Source of the DNA: an uncultured Commensalibacter sp.
GTDB taxonomy: Bacteria > Pseudomonadota > Alphaproteobacteria > Acetobacterales > Acetobacteraceae
DNA length: 64,000 nucleotides
Assembly: GCA_946699565.1 (NCBI GenBank)
Contig: CAMPDW010000003.1
Coordinates: 86,473 to 150,472 of the forward strand
Reading direction: 5' to 3'
The position numbers and the translations under genes are program-made. How positions within the stretch are numbered: position 1 is the stretch's first letter; each line of letters begins with the position of its first letter. This document shows, piece by piece, positions 47,244-56,800 of this stretch. Below the pieces are notes generated by a model. It did not search any database. It saw nothing but the letters and a program-made list of their open reading frames with translations, and was not told the origin of the DNA.

Positions 47244-47277
47244 TCGTTTCTAATCTATAAGATTGAAACGGTTTTTT
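47244..47277 (+). terminator. Rho-independent terminator of bfr
   Basis: TCGTTTC-T-AATC and GATTGAAACGG pair with one bulged T and one G-T pair around a short TATAA loop, followed by TTTTTT (47272-47277). It lies about 50 nt after the bfr stop codon. Confidence 0.7.
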
Positions 47278-47451
47278 ATTTGAAATAACTTATATGGATA
47301 CTATTATAAGAATGAAAAATTAAATAAATTACAGTTAAAGATATATTTTGACAGACGCCCTATAATCTCGCAAAATCAATTTTAATTTAATTAAAACAAA
47401 CCCTGTTCTCCTTTTTGTATTTATTAAATCTGTACAGGATAATCAAAGATT

Positions 47452-50169
47452 ATGAAATCCATCTTCACTTCTCTTGCCTTAAATTTAACCCTACTTGCAT
47501 CCACACCTTTAACAGAAATAGCATTTCCCTCTTACACATACGCTGCTTCACAAATCATAGATAATAATACACAAATTTCTAAACAGAAAATCTTACGAGA
47601 AACTTTAAAAAATGGATTAAGAGTCGTGATCATAAAAAATGATCTGGCCCCTGTTGTAACAGCACAAGTTAACTATCTTGTAGGGTCCAATCATGCACCT
47701 AAGAAATTCCCTGGCACAGCCCATGCTTTAGAACATATGATGTTTCGGGGAAGTAAAGGACTGGATAAAGACCAACTCGCCATTATTGAAGAACAATTGG
47801 GAGGAAGTTATAACGCGTTTACGACAGAGCAAGTAACGCAATATTATTATACTGCACCCGCTGAAAATCTTGATGTAATATTAAAAATTGAAGCCATGCG
47901 CATGAATGGACTTAATTTAAATGCTAAAGAATGGGAAAAAGAACGAGGGGCAATTGAACAAGAAGTTTCACGAGATTTATCTAATCCTGTTTATAAATAT
48001 ATTTCAAAACTACAAAAAATTTTATTCAAAGATACTCCATATGAACATGATGCTTTAGGAACTCGTCCTTCATTTAAAAAAACAACGGTGCAAGATTTAC
48101 GCAGATTTTACGAAACATATTATACACCGAATAATGCTATACTTGTTATTTGCGGTGATATAGATCCTCAAAAAACATTAGAGACAGTTAAACAGAATTT
48201 TTCCATCTTACCACATAAAACAATACCCAAGCTTCCTGCCTATAAATTAAAACCCTTGAAGGCTGAAACTCTTCATTTTCCAACTGATTTATCAGCAGGG
48301 CTTGTAACAATTGCATGGCGTATGCCTGGTGAAAAATCAAAGGATTATGCAGCCACCACTATTTTAAGTGATGTTATTTCAAGTCAAAGAGCAAAATTAT
48401 TTGGGCTTGTTCCACAAGGTAAAGCATTAATGACCGATTTTGAATATATACCTAAAGGAAATGTAGGTTTTGGAGTTGCGATTGCTGCTTTTCCAAAAAA
48501 CAAAAATTATAAAGTCCTCTTAAACGAAATGCAAGCTATTGTTGAGAATTTTTATAAAAATGGTGTTCCTGCTGAATTAGTTGAAGCGGCAAAACATAAA
48601 GAAATAGCCTCTTTAAATTTTTCAGCCAATAGTATTACAGGTTTAGCCAGCAGCTGGTCCAATGCTTTGGCTTTTCAAGGTCTCAACAATCCCGATGATA
48701 TGATTACAGCGTTTAATTCAGTAACTTCTGAAAAAGTCAATCAATTAGCCAGACAAATCCTTAATCCGCAAGAGGCAGTGACTGCAATTTTAACCCCTGA
48801 AAATTCTGGAAAACCTCTTTCAAATAAAGGTTTCGGTGGCGCAGAAACTTTTTCTTCAATCCCAGAAAAACCTATTCCTTTACCTGATTGGGCAGATAAA
48901 GCCTTAAAAAAAATTAATTTACCCAAAAAATCCTCTTTACCTGCCGATATAACTCTTGAAAATGGTATACGCTTGATTGTCCAACCTGTTAATGTCAGCA
49001 ATACAGTTAGTGTATATGGGCATATTCGTCAGAACCCTAGTCTTCAAGAAGATATAAATAAAGAAAGTGTTTCAGACATCATTGATGAAATATTCAAATA
49101 TGGTACAAAAACCTATGATCGGTTGGCATTCCGTAAACAAGTTGATGATATTGCTGCCGATATTAATGCTGGCAGTGATTTTTCTTTATCTGTCCTAACA
49201 CCGTATTTTGATCGTGCCTTACAATTATTAGCCGATAATGAATTAAATCCCTCTTTTAAACAAGAAAATCTTGACGTTGTAAAACAGCAAACAGCCCAAT
49301 CATTAATTGGACTATATCAATCTCCAGGTTATCATTTTAGTCGTTCAGTTAAAAAAGCCATCAATCCACCGAATGATCCAAGCCTTCGCCAGCCTAACCC
49401 TGCCAAAGTTATGAAGCTGACTTTGCAAGATTTGAAAGATTTTTATCACAAATCTTTTCGTCCAGATTTAACTACAATTGTTATCGTTGGAAATATAACA
49501 CCTAATAAGGCAAAAGCTACCGTTGAAAAATATTTTAGTTCATGGAAAACTACTGGCTCTAAACCCAATCTGGATTTGCCACAACGTTCTAATAACAAAA
49601 CATCTTATGTTCATGTACCTGATAAAACAGCAGTTCAAAATAGTGTTACATTAGTTGAATCTCTTCCTTTGAACGTTTATCATCCTGATCATTATGCGCT
49701 TAATTTAGGTAATGAAATATTAAGTGGCGGATTTGCAGGACGTTTATATAAAGATTTACGAGTTAAAACAGGATATGTTTATAATGTAGATAGTTCTTTT
49801 GATTGGTCTCGTACCCGTGCAAGTTATAGCATCAACTTTGGTGCTGATCCTAACAAAGTTATCTTGGCTCATAAAGCTATTTTAAAGAACCTATACTCTA
49901 TGCAAACTCAACCTGTCAGTGAACATGAATTGCAACTTGCCAAAGCCTCATTACTTCGTAATATCCCTTTACAACGCGCCAGCGTCGATAAACTTGCATC
50001 GCAATATTTATTATATAGCCAATTAGATTTACCTTTAGATACTCCTCAAAAAACAGCAAAAATTTACTATCAAATGAATGCTGCGGATATTCAGAAAGCT
50101 TTTAAAACATGGATAAGAATTGATGATTTAGCTGAAATTATTAAGGGACCAGCCACATCTCAACCATAA
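47452..50169 (+). CDS. M16-family (pitrilysin/insulinase-like) zinc peptidase, double-length
   Basis: This 905-residue protein, exported by an N-terminal signal (residues 1-31, ending YTYAAS), contains two full M16 units. The first has the inverted zinc motif HxxEH (HALEHMMF, His91, Glu94, His95) and the downstream zinc-ligand Glu in GAIEQEVSRD. The second (from about residue 495, LPADITLENGIRLIVQ) lacks an HxxEH and is the inactive partner; ILSGGFAGRLYKDLRVKTGYVY is its conserved arginine/tyrosine substrate motif. Fusing the active and inactive halves resembles PqqL and similar periplasmic peptidases. It probably degrades peptides in the periplasm. It is a single-gene unit with a terminator. 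Confidence 0.9.
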   Translation: MKSIFTSLALNLTLLASTPLTEIAFPSYTYAASQIIDNNTQISKQKILRETLKNGLRVVIIKNDLAPVVTAQVNYLVGSNHAPKKFPGTAHALEHMMFRGSKGLDKDQLAIIEEQLGGSYNAFTTEQVTQYYYTAPAENLDVILKIEAMRMNGLNLNAKEWEKERGAIEQEVSRDLSNPVYKYISKLQKILFKDTPYEHDALGTRPSFKKTTVQDLRRFYETYYTPNNAILVICGDIDPQKTLETVKQNFSILPHKTIPKLPAYKLKPLKAETLHFPTDLSAGLVTIAWRMPGEKSKDYAATTILSDVISSQRAKLFGLVPQGKALMTDFEYIPKGNVGFGVAIAAFPKNKNYKVLLNEMQAIVENFYKNGVPAELVEAAKHKEIASLNFSANSITGLASSWSNALAFQGLNNPDDMITAFNSVTSEKVNQLARQILNPQEAVTAILTPENSGKPLSNKGFGGAETFSSIPEKPIPLPDWADKALKKINLPKKSSLPADITLENGIRLIVQPVNVSNTVSVYGHIRQNPSLQEDINKESVSDIIDEIFKYGTKTYDRLAFRKQVDDIAADINAGSDFSLSVLTPYFDRALQLLADNELNPSFKQENLDVVKQQTAQSLIGLYQSPGYHFSRSVKKAINPPNDPSLRQPNPAKVMKLTLQDLKDFYHKSFRPDLTTIVIVGNITPNKAKATVEKYFSSWKTTGSKPNLDLPQRSNNKTSYVHVPDKTAVQNSVTLVESLPLNVYHPDHYALNLGNEILSGGFAGRLYKDLRVKTGYVYNVDSSFDWSRTRASYSINFGADPNKVILAHKAILKNLYSMQTQPVSEHELQLAKASLLRNIPLQRASVDKLASQYLLYSQLDLPLDTPQKTAKIYYQMNAADIQKAFKTWIRIDDLAEIIKGPATSQP

Positions 50170-50199
50170 AACTTATATCATTTAAATTTTTTAAAAAAG

Positions 50200-50226
50200 C
50201 AGGGGAATAGATATCTCCTGTTTTTT
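50200..50226 (+). terminator. Rho-independent terminator of the M16 peptidase gene
   Basis: CAGGGGA and TCTCCTG (seven pairs, one G-T) enclose an ATAGATA loop and are followed by TTTTTT. It lies about 30 nt after the stop codon. Confidence 0.8.
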
Positions 50227-50332
50227 ATTAGTTATCATTTAATGTTAAATGTTTGTTAATAAAAATTTTTGCAAATTATTTATTTTTACGGTTCTTAACT
50301 CATAATCATTTATATAAGCTAAAAGTTGTTTC

Positions 50333-50557
50333 TTAACTTCTTGTCAAAAAGATATTTTTTTCATTATTATTCAGATTACCGCTTTTATAATGAAAATAAA
50401 TAGCTTTTATAAAGTCAGCAAATAAATTATTTTTGCTATCGGTAACATATAATACAAATTCATTAACATATTCATTATCTATAAAAATTTCTTTTTGTTG
50501 TTTAAAATCATTATAATATAATGAAATATTAACGTCGTTTACTTCTTTGCCTTTCAA
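50333..50557 (-). CDS. Small ORF of unknown function, probably a remnant
   Basis: The 74-residue frame contains NDVNISLYYNDFKQQKEIF, NEYVNEFVLYVTDSKNN and NNEKNIFLTRS. I recognise no family. Hydrophilic, Asn/Lys-rich composition and its position in a decayed stretch suggest the C-terminal fragment of a lost gene, perhaps the same one whose remains lie at 50694-51156. No convincing ribosome site precedes it. Confidence 0.3.
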   Translation of the reverse strand: MKGKEVNDVNISLYYNDFKQQKEIFIDNEYVNEFVLYVTDSKNNLFADFIKAIYFHYKSGNLNNNEKNIFLTRS

Positions 50558-50627
50558 CTTTTTAATTATATTTAGTAATTTTGACGAGCCTCTTAAAGAG
50601 ATAAATCTTTATAAAATTCCTTTTTTA

Positions 50628-50659
50628 TTTTTTCAAAATTATCTTGAATTTTGAAAAAA
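50628..50659. repeat. Perfect 13-bp inverted repeat in the decay zone
   Basis: TTTTTTCAAAATT and AATTTTGAAAAAA are exact complements around ATCTTG. It lies between two minus-strand remnants and could be the relic of a terminator; with only one C-G pair per arm it is weak. Confidence 0.4.
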
Positions 50660-50693
50660 TCATTTGAAAAATATATAGTCTAGCGAAATATTA

Positions 50694-51156
50694 TTATTTT
50701 TCATATTTTTTTAATATTAGAGAAATATAATTTAAATAAAATATCGCTATAGTGTTCAAATTGCTCCATTGCTTAAGCATCGCATTATTAAACCTTATTA
50801 TAAATGCTTTAGCTGTTTCCAATGCTGCAACATTACCTATTTTAACATATTTTATTTTCATAGTTACTTCTGATCGAGTCCATAATATTTTTTACTTATC
50901 GGTATAAAGAATTTCATTACTCGAAATTTGATTTTCATCAATGATTTGTAAACCAACATATGATGGTTTTAATGTTGAAACACGATTATTAAATCCTTTT
51001 ACAACCGTTAATCTAGTCTCTTTAATCGGAATAATTTTTTGTAAAAATTTTCCTATTAAGTTATTATTGAGTTATACATATCCTTTTAAGTTAATCTTTT
51101 TACTTCGGAAAATTCTTTATTTTTTAGAACTGTAGCTAAAACATGAGCAAACATTT
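50694..51156 (-). pseudogene. Decayed gene of unknown function
   Basis: The minus strand reads MFAHVLATVLKNKEFSEVKR, then (after a frameshift) IGKFLQKIIPIKETRLTVVK, GFNNRVSTLKPSYVGLQIID and ENQISSNEILYTDK, an in-frame TAA near 50899, and on in the same frame with ILWTRSEVTMKIKYVKIGNV, AALETAKAFIIRFNNAML to a stop at 50694. Continued protein-like sequence after the stop points to a broken gene rather than chance. I do not recognise the family. The rest of 50227-51396 holds the small ORF and inverted repeat listed separately and otherwise only AT-rich sequence in which I see nothing. Confidence 0.45.
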
Positions 51157-51396
51157 TTTCTGTATCATTTTTTAGTTGGATTAATAAAATAAATAAAATA
51201 CAACAAAAAAGACGCAATATTTATATTTTTTAATTGATATTCTTAATTTTTTGAAAAATTAAATATAAAAAACGATCTAAAAAGTTGTTTGCAAACTCAA
51301 AAAATTATACAATTACGTTATAAATGTATGATATTTTATTTAAAATTACAATAAATTAAACAAAAATTTATCAAACCCTCAACTTAATAAATTTAC

Positions 51397-51858
51397 CTAA
51401 TTAATACTTTTTGCAGGGAAACCCCATTTATTATTTACAGGTTTTGTATCAATACAGAACATAATTAATAATGCTAAAGAACCTATAACTGTAAAATAAA
51501 GTAAAGCCCACCATCCAGATAAATTAATATCATGCAAACGTCTAATTGATACACATATTAAAGGTAATATAGTAAATAATAACCAACAGAATAATGTAAG
51601 ATAAAACAACCATATAATAATTGATATTAAAGTAGAAGGTGATGAACCCTGACTATAAATAAATAAAAAAAGAATTACTTCGCTTATTATCATTACTACT
51701 AGAAAAACAAATAAAAAAGACCAAAATTCTTTCCTACCAGCCCTTCCTTCGATATTAACATAATTTTTTATACATTTTTTAAACCAGTCAAAAACTGTAT
51801 AATTTTGTTCATTTACATCATGATTTATAGAAGTCGCGGATTGTTCTGAAGTTTGCAT
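51397..51858 (-). CDS. DUF805 membrane protein
   Basis: This 153-residue inner-membrane protein carries the DUF805 signature: NYVNIEGRAGRKEFWSFLFV at the start of the first helix, ISIRRLHD-type motif CVSIRRLHDINLSGWWALLY, and the C-terminal CIDTKPVNNKWGFPAKSI. Four hydrophobic segments are expected. DUF805 proteins (YhaH/YiiR-like) have no firm function; some are linked to stress and envelope phenotypes. It is the one intact member of a local pair, the second copy lying broken 230 nt upstream. Confidence 0.88.
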   Translation of the reverse strand: MQTSEQSATSINHDVNEQNYTVFDWFKKCIKNYVNIEGRAGRKEFWSFLFVFLVVMIISEVILFLFIYSQGSSPSTLISIIIWLFYLTLFCWLLFTILPLICVSIRRLHDINLSGWWALLYFTVIGSLALLIMFCIDTKPVNNKWGFPAKSIN

Positions 51859-52089
51859 TTTACTCTTTTCTACCCGTTAAAAAATCAGCTAGGACACATC
51901 ATTCAATCAAACACATCATTATATTTTTAGTAATATGTTTAATTTATTGAATAACAATTATTATATATACAAACTATATTATAAACAATTAAAAATAAAA
52001 AAAGAGTAATACTTTTTAAACTGTATTATATATAATAATAATACTCTACTATTATTTTATATTACTTTTTTTAATTTAGCTAGTGTATC

Positions 52090-52490
52090 TCATTGATTAT
52101 CTTCTGGTTTTGTATCAATACAAAACTTAATTTATACAACAATAGATCCCACTAAAATAAAATGAAATAATAACTAAAATCCTAATAAATTAATATTGTA
52201 TAAACATTGAACAGCAACAAAAATCATGAAGATAAACAATAAAATACTGATAATAAATCAAATAAATGCCAAAATATAACACCCCAACATCAAAAAATAA
52301 TAACATTTGAGAAAATATCTTGTTGGATCACTATATAAGAAAGAAATGAACTAAATAGGATAAAATCAAATCCAAATATCTCCCAATAAATAAGTTGCAA
52401 TGACCAAAATTCAACTCTTCTTGCTCTGCCATCGAAATTAACATAATTTTTCAAACTAATTAATGACCGTATATCAAGATTCTTGTTCAT
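52090..52490 (-). pseudogene. Broken DUF805 paralogue
   Basis: The 5' part (52290-52490) reads KNYVNFDGRARRVEFWSLQL, the DUF805 start, then ends at a stop. Further on, another frame gives AVQCLYNINLLGF (compare VSIRRLHDINLSGW in the intact copy), then FILVGSIVV and IKFCIDTKPEDNQ before a TGA at 52090. Frameshifts and at least two stops separate the parts. Its arrangement mirrors the intact gene at 51397-51858, so this is a duplicated copy in decay. The remaining sequence between 51859 and 52090 is AT-rich, and I see nothing in it. Confidence 0.8.
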
Positions 52491-52565
52491 ATTGTTATTG
52501 ATAATGAATATTTTTTTTCATCAATACAGATAAAATACGGCTACAGCATCACCAAATTGATGAAT

Positions 52566-52706
52566 TTAAAAATGAACACTCATCCCTTTTTCTGAAGTAT
52601 AATCTTCTTTCCATTTTTCACTTGCAAACACGTAAAATTGTCCATCAACATTCAAAATGTAATCTTTATTTACCTGTATAGAAAAATTAAGAAGATACCC
52701 TCGCAT
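52566..52706 (-). CDS. 46-residue ORF resembling the N-terminal domain of some DUF805/TM2 proteins
   Basis: The translation is MRGYLLNFSIQVNKDYILNV then DGQFYVFASEKWKEDYTSEK and GMSVHF. The pattern MxGxxLxFSIQxNxGxI...DGxxYxFxxxEWK...GMxVxF is, as I recall it, the small cold-shock-like N-terminal domain found fused to DUF805 or TM2 membrane domains. Here it ends in a stop 76 nt before the broken DUF805 gene. It is either a split-off fragment of that gene or an independent mini-gene. No clear ribosome site. Confidence 0.4.
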   Translation of the reverse strand: MRGYLLNFSIQVNKDYILNVDGQFYVFASEKWKEDYTSEKGMSVHF

Positions 52707-52785
52707 ACAATAGTCTTTTGAAATTTTATTTCATTAAAACTATAAAAAATTAGAATTTAAAATTTAATTTGACATCGAAATGTAA

Positions 52786-53772
52786 TTAATTTAAAAATCC
52801 ATCTTTTTTCAATATCTCCATTACGGTCTGTATACGATTATTATAAAGATGATCTTTTAATGTTCTCGCTTGAGCTTTTTTAGCTGTTTCAAGAAGTAAC
52901 TCTGGATTATTTAAATATTTATTCAATTGCTGTTGAAAATCAAAACGTGTCGAAAAAACAGGCACTTCATCTTTTTCATAAAAATCATGTATAGCATAAT
53001 TTTCTTCATGATAAAGCTGCATTGCTCCAGCTGCTGCAGCCTCAAAAGTTCTTGGACCTGGATTAGAAGGCATAATAAAATACCGTTTATTTTCAAAATG
53101 CAAACTACGTCCCAAGTTAAGCACTATTTTAGACCGTTGATATAATTCAATTAACTGATCTTTTTCAATTCTTGCATCTGAAAAACCAATTCCAAATTCA
53201 CCCCATCCAGGACCTATAATTTTTACTCTTAAATCTGCCAGTGCAGGTTTAATACTCCGAATGACATCCTTACGGCTTCCAAAAGCTACACCGCAAAACA
53301 TGACATCAACAGTTTTTTCTATCGTTTCATCAATTGGACGATAATGCAATTTCTCACACGCTGCCAATGGAAGAAAATGAACATGAGGACGATTATAAAA
53401 ATTTGTTCCCCATCGATCACATGAAAAAATAATATCAAAATCATCTATAATACGATAATTGGCATCCTGTTCATATGGATCTTCTGTAGCCCAAAAGACA
53501 GTAACTGCACCTATCTCTTTTGCTTTTTTACATACTTCACTAAAATATGTACTTTCTGGCAAATAAGAACCAAGTGCAAAAACAATTTTTGGTTTTATAT
53601 AATCAATTGCAGCAGCAGCTCCTGCTATATTTGTTGATATAACATTTCCCTCACCAAAAATACTTTCCCATCCAGACATAACCGCTTCTCTAACTTGAGC
53701 ATTTGCTTGTGATTCATAACGTCCACCACTACAAACCATTACTTTATCATTTACAATTTTTTTATAATTCAT
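52786..53772 (-). CDS. CgeB-like glycosyltransferase (GT1-type fold)
   Basis: The 328-residue protein has a Rossmann-like first half (VMVCSGGRYESQANAQVREA, PKIVFALGSYLPES, TVFWATEDPYEQDANYRIID, DIIFSCDRWGTNFY) and a second half with the nucleotide-sugar-binding region of CgeB/Glyco_trans_1_2 proteins (VDVMFCGVAFGSRKDVIRSI, IVLNLGRS, PGPRTFEAAAAGAMQLYHEE). The E of RTFEAAAAGA corresponds to the conserved glutamate of GT-B enzymes. It is soluble. The first half aligns by eye with the N-terminal part of the 1119-residue protein encoded at 58908-62267 (FWAxEDP, FLPLAA, HYRxxxET). It is the last gene of a three-gene glycosyltransferase cluster. Confidence 0.78.
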   Translation of the reverse strand: MNYKKIVNDKVMVCSGGRYESQANAQVREAVMSGWESIFGEGNVISTNIAGAAAAIDYIKPKIVFALGSYLPESTYFSEVCKKAKEIGAVTVFWATEDPYEQDANYRIIDDFDIIFSCDRWGTNFYNRPHVHFLPLAACEKLHYRPIDETIEKTVDVMFCGVAFGSRKDVIRSIKPALADLRVKIIGPGWGEFGIGFSDARIEKDQLIELYQRSKIVLNLGRSLHFENKRYFIMPSNPGPRTFEAAAAGAMQLYHEENYAIHDFYEKDEVPVFSTRFDFQQQLNKYLNNPELLLETAKKAQARTLKDHLYNNRIQTVMEILKKDGFLN

Positions 53773-53825
53773 AATATTATATTTCGTACTTTTATTGAGT
53801 AACTGTTACAAATATCATTTTTAGA

Positions 53826-56800
53826 TTAGTCTAATACTTTTGATAAGATTAGCTTTATTTGCTCTCTAAATTGCTTTTCATTACAATCTTCTTCAATTCG
53901 TTTAAAGGCATTTTGTCGTATATAATGCCATAAATCTTTATTTTCATATAATTTTATTATTTGAGATGCAAAGAATTCAGGGTTGTCAATCGGAGCTGAA
54001 AGAATATCTTGATCATTCTTCCAACCTAATTGGTTTACTAATATTTCTGAAGCAACTACAGGAATACCATATGAAGCCGCTTCATGAACTTTATAAGGAA
54101 TACCCCCTGCAAATCTTGTAGGCGCGATATAAATACGATGTTTATTATATATTTCTGACAAATCGGAAACTATACCCAAAAATTTTACATTCGGATATTT
54201 AGATAGTTCATACATATCTACGGATGCAACATTAATATATCCTGCAATTGAAAATGTAAAATCCTGCCCTAACTTTTCAACTAAAATAGGCAATATATTT
54301 TTAAGAAACCATTCTAAACTATCATAATTAGGGCATGTATTATCATGTAATGCACCAACAAATAGAATATTTTTCCGTTCCAGCCAATTATCAGGGCTAT
54401 CTTTTATTTGAAGATTATGACCCAAAACATTAACATTATCAAATCCTGCTTTTTTGATATATTCTGCATCAATGGTATTAACAGCAACAATTTCCTGACA
54501 ATGTCTTGCACACGATAATTCTTCTTCTAACGCTTCATCAAAAGTTTTCTTAGGTTTAATTCCTAATATTTTTTCTTGTTGCTGAGTTCTCACCGTTGCC
54601 ACAACCTCCGTATCAAGGATAATGGATTTTTGAGGTAAATAGCGTGTTGCTTCACCCATAATCGGTAATATTCTATTAAGATTATGAGTTCTACCAATCC
54701 AGATCAAATCATAAAACCCAGCTCGTTCTTTAAAAAATTCACGTAAATTTTCAATAGTATGATTGAATAATATTTCCACAGTATCGGGTAAACTTAAATA
54801 AATTTGATAAAGATGTGGATAATAATAATTAATCGGATAAACAGTTACTTCATAACCCATTTTATCCATTTGAGTGATAATATCATTAGACCGGATATAA
54901 CCTGATCCCAAAAATTTTAAAGGTATCCGATCTTCAATAAAAAGTATTCTTTTATTGTTTTTTCTGCGTTGTCTTGCAATTAAAACATTATCTAAATGAC
55001 ATGGAGATTGAAATCTCAAAAAATCTGAATGTTCTTTTGTAAAATTATAATGATTACGCTGCATTAATCCACTTGATACAATAGGATTACTTGAGGCATA
55101 TTCTAAATGTTCAACAACTGCATTTGGATCATATACAACTCGATAACCTGCTTTTATTATCTTTACACATAAATCTGTATCTTCGAAATAAGCAGGATAA
55201 TAAATTGGTGTAAATCCATTAACTTCTTGTAAAATATCAGTTTTTACAGCTAACATCGAAGCAGAACAATAATCTACATCACGGACAAAATTTGCTTCAG
55301 GGATTAAGGGATCCTCTCCTCTTAAATAACCTGAAGTTGTTCCATCGCGCCAAATAATTTGGCCTGCTTCTTGTAAGTAACCATTAGGATGAATAATTTT
55401 TCCACCCACCGCACCAATCGTATCTGATGAAACAAGACGTTGACACAAGGCATTAATTGCATTAGGAAATAGATTGATATCATTATTTAAAAAGATTGTT
55501 ATTGGTGCATCAACCTTCTCAATTAATTCATTACAAGCTTTACCATAACCAAAATTGAAAGGAAAATGAGTAACATATGCTCCAGTTAAACAACTTTGAA
55601 TATATTGCCCATCATCTGTAGAATGATTATCCCCTAATAAAAGCTGAATCTTTCCATTAAAATTTCCACGTAATGAAGCTAATGCCATTAAGGTTACTGA
55701 TAGATGGTTATACATTAACATAATTACACAAATATCAGCTTGACCTTCATAAGAAAAATCTAACTTATTATGAGCAACTAAAGGTATAGCAATTTTAGAC
55801 TTGCGCTGAAAATATTTTCTACTGTCATTCGTTTCTTTACTCAAACGATAATGAGAATATTCAGGTAATTTATTTAGCCATTCTTCAATCTTATTATCAA
55901 ATACATAATGAGCATATACATCCCTAAAAATTTTATTTTCAATTTCTTCTTGTACATTGCCAGAATAATAATATTGTCGTAAATCAATATCTTTATTGGG
56001 TGAACGGAATTCAAATGTACCATGATAAACAAAATGGTCATAGCCATTTCTAAAATTTTCAGAATTTTCAATAGTTTGACGTATATCAGGATAAGTTTCT
56101 AAATAATATTGCTCATCAAACCATTTGGAAGGATTAAACTTTTTAGGTGTATCATTAACACAATAATGATGTAATGCACATTGATATTCTCCATTTTCAA
56201 TTTCTTGATGAACTCCAGGATATTTTTCAATATACCATAATGTATCAAAATATAATGAGACATCTGAATTTTTATCAGTATCTGGTAAAGAAATTAAATA
56301 ATTCTGATATGGAGTTTCTGTTTTTTCTATCAGACCTCTTTGATAACATTGTTGTTGATAGATTAAAGGATCAAAAAACAAAGAACCTCTGCGTTTAAGC
56401 ATATCCCCAATTTTTAAATAATGATCATAGGCATTAACATATTGATCATTATTTAAAATATCATAAACAAAATCTTGATTATTTTTTAAATAATAATATG
56501 TGGAAAATAACCAATGAGGATCATTCGTTAAATATCCGCTTAAACAATAATGTTCAAATCCAGACTTAAAAGCTCCACGATCAATATTCTTTTTTAATTG
56601 AGGATATTGTCTTAAATACCATTCTTCATCGAAATAGGGATTTGGAGAATGTCCCAAAACAGAACCTATTTGCTCGTAAAAGACTTTTGCATCATTGATT
56701 CCACAATTAGACATTTTTTCTTTTGTATCAGGATATCTTTTTAAATACCAATCTTCATCAAATTTTGCCCATAATGCATGACTGGAATCTTTATTAGAGG

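Noticed and set aside
47348-47366. TTGACA followed by TATAAT upstream of the M16 peptidase gene
   Set aside because: The two hexamers are only 7 nt apart, so they cannot serve together as a sigma70 promoter. The TATAAT alone might be a -10, but I see no -35 at the right distance.
50941-51135. A 64-codon plus-strand open frame in the decay zone
   Set aside because: It is antisense to the better-supported minus-strand remnant at 50694-51156 and has no ribosome site.
51859-52090. Very AT-rich stretch considered as a replication origin or attachment site
   Set aside because: I see no DnaA-box cluster, no direct repeats at its edges, and no integrase or replication gene nearby; it is best explained as the ruined flank of the DUF805 pair.
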